From Coptis chinensis (taxonomy: Eukaryota; Streptophyta; Magnoliopsida; Ranunculales; Ranunculaceae), in contig CM027378.1 of the NCBI GenBank assembly GCA_015680905.1, forward strand, positions 85,589,501 to 85,653,500: DNA of 64,000 nt, read 5' to 3'. The notes under the pieces were generated by a model, which worked only from the letters and a program-made list of their open reading frames with translations, was not told the origin of the DNA and ran no database searches. Shown here piece by piece: positions 47,835 through 59,331 of this stretch (position 1 is its first letter; every line of letters begins with the position of its first letter). The position numbers and the translations under genes are program-made.

Positions 47835-48902
47835 ATGGCAGCACGAAGGAGAATCACAGTTGAGAGAAATTTTGAAAATCTCTACAATTCCGGGATGTTT
47901 CATCCATTTTTTGATGAGGAAATTGCTAGTAGAGAGTGGGAATATCTCTTGCATCGAATTCCAGCTGTTTATTCCGAAGATTTGGTGTTGAAATTTTACA
48001 ACAATGGAGGTTTCCGAGGTGATGAATTTTGGATTACGGCGGATAGGTTGGAACGTAAACTCATGCTGGAGTTAATATCGAATACAGCACATATTCCAAT
48101 AAACTCTGATAGTCCGACTCTGTTGTTGTCAGAATATCCGACTACGAGGGACTTAATGTTTGACACGCTTCTCGAGGGAGAGTACAATGATGGCTCGAAC
48201 TGTGTGTACCAGCACTCGCTCAGACGAAACTAACTAGCCGTCACTCAATGGCTGGCTTGCAACGTCATTAGAACTTCAAAGACGTCTGACGTGAACAAGA
48301 CATTCTTGCACCTGCTGTGGATCCTCCAGGAGAAAAAGCACACTTTTTGTATGGTCCATTTCCTGGGCCATGTTCTTACGACTACGTCAAATAGGTCAGC
48401 TCCTCTTGCTGTACTTGTTACTCAGCTTATGCTTAACTTAGGATTCCAGTCCGCTACTCCTTTCATTCCAACAAGGTCTTTTGAGAATTTTGGAATTTTC
48501 GAGACTTGTGTTTTGAACCACTGGGACCCAGTAGCTCGAGATGATATTGAGCGTGATAATGTACCTCCTCCTCCCCCTTCACCACCCGACTATTTTAATG
48601 AGGCTACCATGCACCGAATCAACACTCCCATGGAAGCCTTGAGACACATGAACACTAGTATGCGCAGGATGTTTCTTCGTCAGGAAGAGATGCTTACTTC
48701 CCAAAATGACTTCCAGCAAGAAATGCGCAATTGCCAAGGCCGTTTCCAGAGAATGATGATAGCAAATCAGCGGCAATTCCAAGATCAATTGCTACAGTCT
48801 ATAGGCCATATTCCAGACCAGTTAGCTCAGCCAGAAGTTCGTCGTGGCCGACGACGTAGAAACCCGGGTTCATCTTCTGCTAACCCGGAAGATTCCCAGT
48901 AA
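47835..48902 (+). pseudogene. Athila-like post-pol ORF1, one in-frame stop
   Basis: 355 codons from ATG 47835 with a single TAA at 48231-48233; the same frame runs on to 48902. The first part reads ENLYNSGMFHPFFDEEIASR and SEDLVLKFYNNGGF; after the stop come FLHLLWILQEKKHTFCMVHF, a Pro run, and a long charged helix (RRMFLRQEEMLTSQNDFQQE) ending in a basic tail RRGRRRRNPGSS. It is clearly related to ORF2 (49988) in order and motifs. The place is the env-like position of Athila elements. It resembles the putative plant transposon proteins (PF20167 type) only in pattern. Function unknown. Confidence 0.7.
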
Positions 48903-49122
48903 CTGTTTATTTCCCTTAGTTTAGAAATGACTATGTCATTTATTTCCCTTATGCATTGCATTTTTAGTTCTATTGTGATAAAAATATTATATATCGGTTG
49001 ATTTCTCATAATTTTGTATCTCCAAACGGTTTGAATGAGAAATTACTTATGTTATGCAATTATTGTACTTTCTTCCTCGATGCATTGGGCCTACTCTCAA
49101 AGCCCAACGGTCATAAATCTAA

Positions 49123-49130
49123 TATAAATA
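49123..49130 (+). promoter_or_regulatory. TATA box for the mini membrane ORF
   Basis: TATAAATA in the context TCTAATATAAATACAAC, followed by a 70-base leader rich in C and T (TTTCCACCTTCACTCATCCC) up to the ATG at 49212. This is the usual spacing of a plant Pol II start. Confidence 0.55.
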
Positions 49131-49211
49131 CAACTCTCCTTTTCCACCTTCACTCATCCCTTTCTCTCACTCTTCACACTTCACACACAAATTCTCATTT
49201 TCTTGATCATA

Positions 49212-49331
49212 ATGAATCCTATCGAGCGATGGAAAAAGGAGCAACGCGAATGGACTATCACAGTATTGGTGATAACAGTGTTTATCATTATTCTCCTGTC
49301 ACTCATGCATAACATGATCCAGAACATCTAG
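49212..49331 (+). CDS. 39-residue single-pass membrane peptide in the Athila-like element
   Basis: Starts MNPIERWKKEQREWTITV and continues with a hydrophobic run of about 18 residues (TVLVITVFIIILLSLM), then HNMIQNI and TAG. The N-terminus is charged (KKEQRE), so the peptide would be one membrane helix with a short polar head and tail. It lies between ORF1 and ORF2, in the same direction, with its own TATA box and leader. Athila env-like proteins are reported to contain membrane segments, but a free-standing mini-ORF of this kind is not something I know. It could instead be the remnant of a longer ORF. No Kozak-type context decides the start beyond AATAATG. Confidence 0.5.
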   Translation: MNPIERWKKEQREWTITVLVITVFIIILLSLMHNMIQNI

Positions 49332-49895
49332 ATCTATGTAACCATTTTTTTTTTTTACCTGAATTTTATTTTGTATATTAGTATGGTGTGTTAAATAATT
49401 CTCACACATTTGTACGGGTTACGTATTAAATGGAGAAGTATCGTATTAAATATTTGTGTATATTAGTTGTCTTTTCCTCTCTAAAAAAATAATAAATAAA
49501 TAAAAAATAATAATAAAAATAAATAAAAAATAAATAAAAAAAACCATAACAAAGAAAAACCATCCAAAACTCACCAAATTAATTAATTGATACTCATGCT
49601 GTTCAGAGAAGATCGCGCACGCTACAAGGTACGCATAACACTTTTCACACATGCAGCTCGATTATTCTATCCATATGCTATTACTGAGGTTTGATAATTA
49701 TTTCTAAAATTACGTGTAAGTCTAATTACCCTGTGAAATTTTCCTCCGTATTTTCTAACATTGAAACATCTCATTAATTGTTTTTGGAAATCTGACATAA
49801 CAAGACTTACTATGGATCCCTATTGTTGCTGTTCATAATCACATGGGTCATTAACTACACTTGGAATCTAGATTGGTACAGACTCATAGATTGGC

Positions 49896-49902
49896 TATAA
49901 AT
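49896..49902 (+). promoter_or_regulatory. TATA box for post-pol ORF2
   Basis: TATAAAT in GGCTATAAATCTC, about 90 bp before the ATG at 49988, with a leader rich in TTCTCA and CAATT in between. It suggests the ORF has its own start of transcription rather than use of the LTR. Confidence 0.45.
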
Positions 49903-49987
49903 CTCTTCTTTTTCAGCCATTCTCATTCAAACAATTCTCACTATCCTTCCCTCAGTAATACTACCAATAGATCAACCAAGAAAAATA

Positions 49988-51037
49988 ATGCCCGAGAAAG
50001 ACTACCTAAAAGTTTTGGAAGATGGCCGGTTTTATCCTTATTTTGACACCGAAATAATACGTCGGGGATGGACACCTCTTCTATATCATTCAATAGCTTC
50101 TTATTCCCAAGAATTGGTTTTGATGTTCTACCAATTTATAGAGCCTGAGAATGGAAAATTCTACTTCAATGCTTATGGACGACGATTGGAATTGACTAGA
50201 GAAATTATCTCCGACATACTTCAAATACCAATGAATACCCAAGAGTGCCTTTTTCTAGAGTCATCATTTATTTCTGTCAAAAGTTTACTAAGAGCTACCA
50301 TATCTTATAGCGAAGTGGGAAATAGACATCACGTTGTTCTTCATCGCTCTTTGAAACAGAATCAACGAGTCGTGCTCCACTGGTTGGGACACAATGTGAT
50401 CGGTACATCTCACCAATCAGAAGTCACAAAGACTCAACTTCACCTACTTTGGATTTTGCAGACTTAAAGAGATGATTTTTGTCTAATCCAACACCTCTGG
50501 AATGTGATCACCAGGAAAACAAGAAGGTCAGCACCTCTACCTCTACCCACTTTAGTCACGCAAATTATGATGCGTTGGGGTTATCCAGTCATTTCTCCAG
50601 AAACACCACTTCAAAGAGCACATATTAGCGTACTCTAAATAGACTACTCCACTGGTTTTTGGACTCCTGATACTCTAACAGATGAATAGAATGACCCAAG
50701 CTCAAACCCTGACCGTTTCTTTGATGAAAATGCCATGCTAAAGTTTTTTAACCCCATGGAAAGCATTCAATTTCTTCATCACGGCATGTGGGAACTACAC
50801 ACTCGACAGAATCTCATCATTACAACTCTTAAGGATTTCCAAGAACGTCAAGCAAAGCATGATGTTGAACAGGAGGAAATCTTGGAAAATCATTATCGGT
50901 CCTTGCAGAATCACGCTCTCCTTATGGAGAATCAAACTACACTCTCTGCCAGCCAAGGGGACATTCAGATGCGGCCAACAAATGGAAGAACTAAACATCA
51001 CGGTGCACGATATGCGTCTCCAAGATCAACAAAATAA
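49988..51037 (+). pseudogene. Athila-like post-pol ORF2, three in-frame stops
   Basis: One frame from ATG 49988 to 51037 interrupted by TAA 50465-50467, TAA 50636-50638 and TAG 50687-50689. It parallels ORF1: YLKVLEDGRFYPYFDTEIIR, SYSQELVLMFYQF, then LHRSLKQNQRVVLHWLGHNV, TQLHLLWILQT, and a C-terminal helical part (ERQAKHDVEQEEILENHYRS). The parallel order shows the two ORFs arose by duplication within the element. All lesions are single stop codons. Confidence 0.7.
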
Positions 51038-51285
51038 TCCATAATTTTCTAATATTACTAAGTCAATAAATAAATAATCGTATATGTTATTACATTTTTC
51101 GTCGTATTATGAATTTTGTCTTACCTTTGTGTCTTCTTTTGTATGAAATGCTTAATAGGATTGTCATCATTTGTGTTGTGACTAATATAGTTTAACATGT
51201 GCTTACATGAGGGTCTATTCTCTTACATACTTATTTATCCATCCAGTTTGCCTTTGTCGTTACCTATTTCTTTACTTCATCCACT

Positions 51286-52284
51286 ATGGCATCTTCATCA
51301 ATTGCATCTTCATCAAACATGGTATCTCCCAAACTCATTCCTGAGCAATCCTTTCAGTCTATGCTGGATTCCAATACTTATGGCCATCTTTTCCGTGACT
51401 ACATTACAAACATCGGGTGGTCTTCCCTAATTTTTCAACCTGACCAAACTTATTCTCCGAGTTTGGTTGCATACTTTTATGCTAATATGGAAGACAGACA
51501 AGCATTCAACCATGCGCATGGTTTCTACTTACACGGGTTCACAATCCAAGTTGGTGACACACCTCACATCTTTTCTGAACAACAACTTGCCCTAACTTTG
51601 GATCTTCCATACCACGAACCTGCTGCATCATGGCATTACATCTATCATAATTCTTACCGTTCCTTTCAGTGGCAAGCATTTTGCGACTCTTATGGTGATG
51701 GTCTTGAGATTAAAAGAGAAGGAAATGGCCATGTGCCATGGCGTGACATCACCATTCCATTAACAAGCATGACCATGAACATGGGGATTGCGATGTTATT
51801 TGTTCTCCTGAACATTATGGGAGATTGGCATTTTTCTACTGCCAATGAGGCTGCCTGCATTGTCTTCAGTGCACTAGCTCAAGGTCATACATTATTTAAC
51901 ATCTTAGGTTGTGTTATCTCCAACCTGAAACGAGCTCGCACTTTTCAGGATCAGTATATACTTTTACCAGTCACCGCTTGCCGAATCATGAAGACGCACT
52001 TCCCAGAGTTTGCAGCTACTTTTTATGACTGGGTCAAGGTAGATTCTATGTGCCCGGCAAACAGAATCATTCATTCATTGAGGTTTAGGCAATGGAAGCA
52101 TCCCGCTCGGTACCTAAGGCATGTTCGTTGTTACCCGAAGGATGAAAATATGAAGAAACATTTGAGGAAATCTGGAGATGAAGAATGGGCAGAAATTTGG
52201 CAGACTATTATCTTTTGGCGCGATGCTAAGGAAATGCATTTCCTTAAAGAGGACGCCAGACCTTCATATCTTGCTGGATGGTAA
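51286..52284 (+). CDS. Athila-like post-pol ORF3, intact
   Basis: 332 codons without a stop: a Ser-rich start MASSSIASSSNMVSP, then DYITNIGWSSLIF, SPSLVAYFYANMEDRQAF, TPHIFSEQQLALTLDLPYHE, a mildly hydrophobic centre TMNMGIAMLFVLLNIMGDW, and a basic C-terminal part RFRQWKHPARYLRHVRCYPK. The early FYANM and SEQQLALTLDLP pattern resembles the putative plant transposon protein domain (PF20167) by eye. It shares only the general layout with ORF1 and ORF2. No signal peptide is visible. It is the only large downstream ORF with an open frame. Function unknown. Confidence 0.7.
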   Translation: MASSSIASSSNMVSPKLIPEQSFQSMLDSNTYGHLFRDYITNIGWSSLIFQPDQTYSPSLVAYFYANMEDRQAFNHAHGFYLHGFTIQVGDTPHIFSEQQLALTLDLPYHEPAASWHYIYHNSYRSFQWQAFCDSYGDGLEIKREGNGHVPWRDITIPLTSMTMNMGIAMLFVLLNIMGDWHFSTANEAACIVFSALAQGHTLFNILGCVISNLKRARTFQDQYILLPVTACRIMKTHFPEFAATFYDWVKVDSMCPANRIIHSLRFRQWKHPARYLRHVRCYPKDENMKKHLRKSGDEEWAEIWQTIIFWRDAKEMHFLKEDARPSYLAGW

Positions 52285-53201
52285 ACTTGAGCTTGCCATT
52301 GTACATATATCTAGTTAAACCTTATGTTTGGTGTGCTATTGTTTTTCATTATTTCGTGTGCTATTGAACATTTTATTGTTCTTTCTGAATAATATATTAT
52401 GTTCTCCAACCTTTCTGTTCCAACAATCTAGCCCTAATTTTGCTCCGCGGTTCTCGGGTACTTTTCTCTCTTTAATTATTGATACTTCGAGGACTAAGCA
52501 TCATTCATTTGGGGTGCTTTAACCTCAGAGCAAATATTAGGCAAATTGTAACTTGTATATAGTTTTTATTTTCATGTTAATAATTGTACTTAGTGACAAA
52601 GTCTTGTTTCCTTTTTAATGATGAAAATTGTCTAGAAATCTCACATTAGTATCCGAATTAGGATTTGTTTTTAAGAAACTTAAGATAATACGTATGCAAT
52701 AGTTTATACATCTTTTCATAAACATTCATGTACTGAGTATCATCGATTGTACATAGCAGTAAGTTTCTGGAACCAACGGTTAGTTACTTAAACTATAAAT
52801 CCTGTGAGAATCTAACTAAAAACCTTGACATGAGTGATTTGTGTGTGATGACATAGAGGAGTAGTTTTCCCGATTAGAGAAAATCACGCATCTACTTACT
52901 TGATCACCACCCGAACCCTAGGCGAGAATTTAGGCCATCTTTGGATCAACATAGCTAAAAATTCTTACCTGATACAAATTTTATCGCTAGTCACTCCACT
53001 AAACTTTTCATAAAACCTTTCACTTTCAAAAAAAAAAAAAAAAAAATCCTTACCCATCTATTAAACCAAATAAAAGAACCTACCTAAGTGATGAGTATGA
53101 GAAATAGGATGAAATGTGGAAAGAATAAAGAGAAAGACTTGTCCCAAATAAAAGTTAGTTACTTGTTTCAGGAAAGAAAAATAGAATCATGTTCTTAAGA
53201 T

Positions 53202-53237
<36 letters not shown>

Positions 53238-53973
53238 ATTAGAGGCTTAAGAACAAGGTTGGAAAACTCAGTTAGAAGAAGGAAAGAAAACAAGAATTTC
53301 TCTAGTCTAAATATATGAAGACCCTATTCTCTCATACTCGTAAATTTTGATTATCCATTTCCATTTTCTTGTACACTATCACCTAAGCCCCACAATACCT
53401 AATAAAGACCTCTAGCTCAATTAGGAGTAGGGTGGTGTGATAATAAGTAGTAGATGTGATTGATCGACATCGGCTCCTCTGACTGTCATTGAGATGTGAG
53501 GAAACGTGTGCCCACCGCACTGCTTGGAGTTAACAAAACCTCGAAGTGAAATTGTGTTTTTGACACATACTGTGAGAACCCATTTAGGTACACTCTCCAA
53601 AGGATTCAGAAACAACCCTGCTAGTACATTTCAATGAAAAGTTCACTGCATGCATGATCATATGTAGATGTTTTAATTATTGAATACATATTAACTTGAG
53701 TTTCAAAGAAATCAATCCTCGCTCTCTGCTAAGGAGATGTATGGATATCTGAGATTAATTTAGGAAACGAGTTTTTGTCACTGAGTCGTTGTAGTATAAA
53801 TGAAGTTTGTGAGTATCTTCTCTGGAAAACTCTCACGAGGCTATAACTCATTCACTAGGGAATTCCTAGTGGTTTAAGGCCTTGTTGCATATGGTCAATG
53901 CAACCGCACTCTGCGAAACGAGAATTAGTTAGGACTACACATTTTTTGCCACTTATCTGTTTAATGTCTCTTC
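52285..53973. other. 3' noncoding region of the Athila-like element
   Basis: No supported gene. A-runs lie at 53029-53046 and 53208-53234. The last 300 bp (about 53720-53990) are conserved, inverted, in the second Athila-like copy at 63710-63990. That conserved block includes the near-palindrome CACTAGGGAATTCCTAGTG at 53853-53871. Confidence 0.6.
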
Positions 53974-54012
53974 TTTGCTTGAGGACAAGCAAAGTGTTGT
54001 TTGGGGGTAGTG
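53974..54012 (+). promoter_or_regulatory. Conserved hairpin and polypurine tract before the 3' LTR
   Basis: TTTGCTTGAGGACAAGCAAA (53974-53993) is a perfect stem with loop AGGA, followed by GTTTGGGGGTAGTG, the Athila-type plus-strand primer, directly before the 3' LTR. The same pair occurs inverted at 63690-63728. Conservation in both copies suggests selection in live relatives. Confidence 0.75.
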
Positions 54013-55467
54013 TGATAAGCACTCAAAAGTGTATTATGAAACCCCGTTGAGACATATAAATTTGGTTAACTATGTGTTTAATAATCATGAAATAAATATG
54101 TTTTCATACTTTTGTAGGTATTCGCAGTAAACATGGAAATATGGTTTACACCTGCGATAAAGGACGAGGAACGACATATATATGAATTCTTCCAAATCCG
54201 CACAGAAGCATCAAACTTCCGAAGCTCCTACCTTTTGAACCAAGACTCGAAATCGACAAGTGAGTGCTTTCGGACAATCGTATGCGATGAACTCTCACGA
54301 TAGGCGGAAGTTGTAAAATTGCCCAAAGACCGGACCGCCACTGGACTGCACATAGGACCCACTATGCGAGCCTACAAGATTGGATGAGTCATCAATCATA
54401 GAGCATGTCAAGACAAAAATGACAAATTATTGGTGCAAAGTTGACACCTTGCATGTAATTAATTAGATTAGGTGTTAATAGTGAAAAAAAGGCAAGGTGT
54501 CACTCTGTTTTAATGTGGTAGATAAAAATGAAGTAAATGTGGTTTGATGTTTCACATGGGAGGAAATGAGATGTCTCTCAAATGGAGAAGAAAACAAAAC
54601 AAGGAGGGGACACTCCATTTACTCCCTTGACTTCTTTTCCTTACCTTGTATTATTTTAGTTCCTTAGCCATTTTTATTATTTAGTTTTAGTTTTGTAAGA
54701 AAGCTTGTAATAGTTTTTAATAGAGGAAACTTTGGTTTTCTTCTAGTTGGAAATAAATAAAAATCAAGTGAGTTTAGATAGTTAGTTTTCTTTTTCCTCT
54801 TTCTCTCTCTCTTTTTGTATTTCTAACTAGTAATCCTTTGTCCCATGGATCATGAGCTAACTTCCCTTTAGGGGAGTTAATCCAACTCATGTGAGGGAAA
54901 ATATTTGTTGTTGGGTTGGTAAGTTGTTTAGGAAGAACAACTAGACCTACATTCTATCCCAAAATGATAGTTAGTGTAGTGTCTAGTTAGGAATCAAAGT
55001 GATGAGCTTAGAGATAAGTCACTGCTTGGTTCCACTTGCTAACATGTATGAGCTTAGAGATGAGCCATACATGCTAGGGATCAAGTTTTCTTCCATTATG
55101 GCTTGTCTATGAGTCTAGGAAGAATCAAATGAACCTATTCAAATCAACATCAAAAAGTTAGTTTCACATGAGGAGGATTGGCTCTCCACATTTTTCTTTA
55201 GCAATTTGTATTTTGTCTTACTTTCATGATTTCTAATCTTAATGTTTTTCTTTAATGTTTGTGTAGGAAAGAAACTTAGTATTTGTATTAACTTACTCAC
55301 TAGTTCCCTAAGAGTAAAAACCAAATTGTAGTTGTCCTAGACTTTAGGTTAGATCGAATCTTTACTCCAACTATATGAACACGAAATTTTGTGAGTAAGG
55401 AAACTTTGAATTCGCTCTTTCGCAAAATTAGAGAGACAATCTCTAACGTAGTAAAAAGTTGATATCA
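54013..55467 (+). repeat. 3' LTR of Athila-like element
   Basis: 1455 bp, from TGATAAGCACTC to AAGTTGATATCA, followed by CCTTC. Near-identical partner of 37669-39127. Confidence 0.95.
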
Positions 55468-56837
55468 CCTTCCATCTCCTAAGAATAATTTTCTGATGTG
55501 TGTTATGCACATTCCTACTGAAAAAAACACTAGACTTCTCCCAGTTGACCTCTTGACCAGATGCATTACAATACTTCTATAAGATATCACTGACACTGTT
55601 TATTTCATTCAAATTTGCCTTGCAAAACATGATTAGATCATCTGCATATAGCAGATGACTGATAGGGGGTGATCCTCTTCTCACTTTTATGGCACTAATC
55701 ACTTTCTCATCCTCAACTTGTTTGAGGATTCTAGAGAGAGCTTCTGTGACCAGAATGAAGAGGTAGGGAGACAGGGGGCCTCCCTGTCTTAGACCTCATT
55801 GTGGAAACAAATGACTTAAAGGGGAGCCATTTAAAAGAACTCAGAAGGATACTGATTCCAAACAAACTTTAATCATAGCTATCCTATTTTTTCAAAAATC
55901 TGATACAGAAAACACCATTTGACTCTATCAAACGCCTTCTTCATATCCAACTTTAGGGCTAACCATCCTTGTTTTTTCTTTTTCATCTTTTTCATATTGT
56001 GAAATAGTTCATTGCTAAGCCTATGTTGTCACCAATAAATCTCCCCTTTACAAAAGCTCCCTGAAAGGGTGAGATAATTTTGTGTAGGTGGGTTTTTAGT
56101 CTATTAGTTAGAATTTTTTAGATGATTTTGTATGTGAAATTGCATAGGCTGATTGACCTGAATTTGGATATGTGATCTAGATTAGGTATCTTTGGGATCA
56201 AGGTAATTAAAGTTTCAATTAGATCTGGTGGAAGGGTGTTGTATAAGAAAAAATCCTTCACTCTTTTGATAATAGTGATGCCCACTATATCCCAACATCT
56301 TTGATAAAAAAATCCCTTGAAAGCCATCAAGTCCAGGGGCTTTCAAGGGATGTAACTTTTTTTTTTTTTATAATTCTCCATATCTCTTCGTCAAAGGGAC
56401 AAACTCCTAACAAATCATTTTCCCTGTTGGTTATAATAGGCTGGAAAAAATCTAGGATATAATTATCAATTTGAGGGTATTGCGTTTCAAAGAGTTTTGT
56501 AAAGAAATTGTTTATGGTTTTACCCACTTCTTCTCTTCCTTTTTTCCATGAGCCATCATCCTCTCTAAGTTTCTCAATCCTGTTTTTTCTTCTCCTATAA
56601 ATGGTAGATATATGAAAGAACTTGGTATTTCTTGCATAATCTCTCACCTATACTTGACTAGATCTCTGCCTCCACATGCTAGCTTCTTTTTCAAAAAGCT
56701 CTACAAAATTTCTCCGTTAGCTATTTTATTCTTTTATAATTCCTCTAATTCATCTCTTGTTTCATCAAACTCTCCAACTTCTTCTTCACATTTCTTATTT
56801 CACAAAAAATATTTCCAAACTGTCTCTTGTTCCAATT
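55468..56837 (-). pseudogene. LINE reverse transcriptase, upstream part
   Basis: L1-type RT on the minus strand, cut at 55468 by the Athila-like insert and continuing at 37668. In reading order: KRQFGNIFCEIRNVKKKLES, RDYARNTKFFHISTIYRRRK, a PGLDGFQGIFL box, LDMKKAFDRVKW (first catalytic Asp), RQGGPLSPYLFILVTEALSR and LLYADDLIMFCKAN (YADD site). Several frameshifts lie between motifs. The upstream endonuclease domain is absent: the element begins abruptly at 56837 next to another LINE's A-run, so it is 5'-truncated, as is common for LINE insertions. Confidence 0.8.
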
Positions 56838-57813
56838 TTTTTTTTTTAGATAAAAGGAAGGCATTTCCGAAATTAAGGAAGAGCTTCCTATAGAGTTTAC
56901 ATCATCCACACATATCTGAATCAGAGATCTTGTTGTAGCAGGATTTAAAGTAAAATAAGGAGGAACTCGCCTACCCCTTCTAGCCAGAGCATGAGCAACA
57001 AAATTAGAATCCCTACGGATAAAGTGAAAAGTACAGACATTCAACAATGAAGTACAAGCATAAATATCATGTGCTACTGAGGTAGCTCCCCAAGATAAAC
57101 GTGTTCCCCTGTGTTGCAAATTTTCGGCTAAGTTTTTGCAGTCAGTCAAAACAGTGAGACATCGGATCTCCAATCACCTAGTCAAGTCTAGTCCTCCTCG
57201 AATAGCTTGTGCCTCTGCCTCTTCTGGGTCAGAGGCCGTGTCTTTACTGTGTCCTGCACCAATATAGTAACCAAAGTTATTCCATAAGGAAAAACCTATT
57301 CCTACTTGGTTTGTGTTACAATCCCAAGAGGCATCTGTGGTGAGGTAGTGCCAATTGTTGTTTATTTGTGGCCACATGTGTAAATGGTTATTTTTGGAGA
57401 AAGGTTTTTCATTGTTTGTAATGAAAGTTGTAGCTCTATGTATAATGTTGAAAACATTTGTATGTTTTTGGTTGAAAACAATGTCATTTCTACTAATCCA
57501 AATGGAAAGCATAGTAGTGGCGAAATTACTTATAATGTTCCTTAAAATGGTTTTATCATGTAAGTTAGAGCAAATATTACTAATAATAGTATTGATTGAA
57601 TCAGTTTGGTTCTAGTGGTCCGTTCTAATGGAAAGTTTAGAAGCATACCAAATATGCATTAGCATATTGCAATGGAAAAGTGCATGAGAAGTAAATCCCA
57701 CCTAGTTATTGCAGCGCAGGCAAGTTGCAGAGTTAGTAATAGTCCTATTCCTCAAGTTCAACCTTATGGGAAGACTGTTGGTGACAGCTTTCCAGAAGAA
57801 CAACTTGACTCTT
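56838..57813 (-). pseudogene. 3' end of a second LINE: zinc-finger and RNase H domains with poly-A
   Basis: Minus strand from 57813: RVKLFFWKAVTNSLPIRLNL and CLRCNN (the zf-RVT region), MLSIWISRNDIVFNQ, then RNase H with YLTTDASWDCNTNQVGIG, EEAEAQAIRGGLDLTR, a TGA at 57176-57174, CLTVLTDCKNLAENL and RRDSNFVAHALARRG. The catalytic D, E, D, D are in place. A T-run at 56838-56849 on the plus strand is the poly-A end. The Tekay-like LTR cuts it at 57813, so its upstream RT lies beyond that element. Confidence 0.8.
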
Positions 57814-59331
57814 TGTAACGCCCGTATTTAAAATACGTAATTATTTATTAATTAATTAATTTAATTATTTATTTAAAATTCGCTGGATTGGATTTGGGAT
57901 ACGCGGGCCTGATTTTTTGGCCCGAGTCTGTTTTGGGCTTGGGTTTCAAACCCAAGTATATAATCACATTGTTCTAGAGAATAGGGTTTTTAGAGAAGGA
58001 AAAATAATAAAAATGGAGGCAGAGCTCGAAACTCATTTGCTGGAGGGTGGAGCGCGACGATTCGGACGAGGAGGGATTCGTCGAGTTGAGTTTTAATACA
58101 GGTGAGTAGCTATTTTTGCTATTTCACTGAATTTATAGTTTTTAGATGTCTTGGCGATATCTTGTTAAAAGTTTCTGCTCATATTTTCGGTTCATTATTT
58201 TGTTATTAGCATTCGTCCTGTTTTGAAACTCATACTGTTCATACTGTTGAGACTGTATTTTGTCCTGCTCATACTGTTAAAAATTGGTTAAACTGTATTT
58301 TGAAACTTTGTTGAGACTCGGAGATCGACATTGAACTGTCGAAGCTTCGAGAAGCTGTTAATGGCAGTGCAAGCCCAACAGCAAGAAATTGTCCCATATT
58401 TTGGTTTGAACTCTTTTGGGTTGGTTTTGAACCCGTACTGATGTGGTTAGGATTGAAGATGTTGGGTGGTGGTGGTGAAGTGTTGGGGTATTTGTTGGTT
58501 GAAATCGGTGGTTAAAATGTCGGGATGGATATTGGGGTGGCGGGTAAAGCTTGCCTTTGTTCATCAATGGCGTTACTGTTATGATATGATGTTGGTTGAG
58601 CTCTTGATGTTTTTTTTTTTATGTGAATTTTGGAATGGATTGTTTGGTGGTGGTTGTAAATTTTGGACAATGGTGCGGGTGTTTTGAAACGAGCGTTAAT
58701 GGCGCGGAATTATTTCTAGATCTAGGTTTGATGAAGATGAGGGATTAAGGAGGTGAGATTTTTGGTTTTATTAAAGTTTAAGGGGTTTTTATAGGGATTA
58801 AAACTGGTGGGTTAAGGGGGGAGGACGAGTGGTGGCCGGACTTGAGCAGGTGGTGGCTAGTGGTGGTGGTAGCAGGTGAGGAAGAAGACTTGATGGTCGG
58901 TTTGGGCTTTGGGCCTAATTCCTTAGTTGGTTTTGGTTGGGCCGATTGTAGTTTGTATTGCTTGGGCCGGTCCATGTTAGGTTAAACTGTTATTGGGCCG
59001 GATTAATCCTTTGTTTCGGACCAGTTTAGTTTAAGTTGTGGACCAGTTTTAGTTTAAGTGTTGGGTCAGTTTCAGTTAAATTCTTCGGGCCGAACCCATT
59101 GGTGTTTTGAGCCAGTTTCTAATTTTGGTTTTTGGGTTGGTCATATAACTTAAAATATATCTAATTGGGTCTTTAAATGTTTAAACTTTTGGGGCCGGGT
59201 TTTTTTGGTTTGGGCTCGGCCAGTTGGGTCCGAACCATTTCCTTAGTCATGAGCCCTTGAGCCATGCACCTTTGCCCTTAGCCATGAACCATGGCTATGA
59301 CTCTGAACCTGTCGAACATGGAAACGACAGT

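Larger units (their letters stand above)
37669..55467 (+). mobile_element. Athila-like Ty3/gypsy retrotransposon, 17.8 kb, inserted in a LINE
   Basis: Two LTRs of about 1.46 kb, a 5-bp target duplication CCTTC, a primer site, gag, protease, RT, RNase H, integrase, then 6 kb downstream of pol with three large ORFs and one mini-ORF, and a purine tract before the 3' LTR. The protease DLGASVNLLP, the RT FMDDFS box and the long post-integrase region identify the Athila lineage. Gag, RT and the first two downstream ORFs carry stops, so it is not autonomous, yet the LTRs are very similar, so insertion is fairly recent. Confidence 0.93.
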
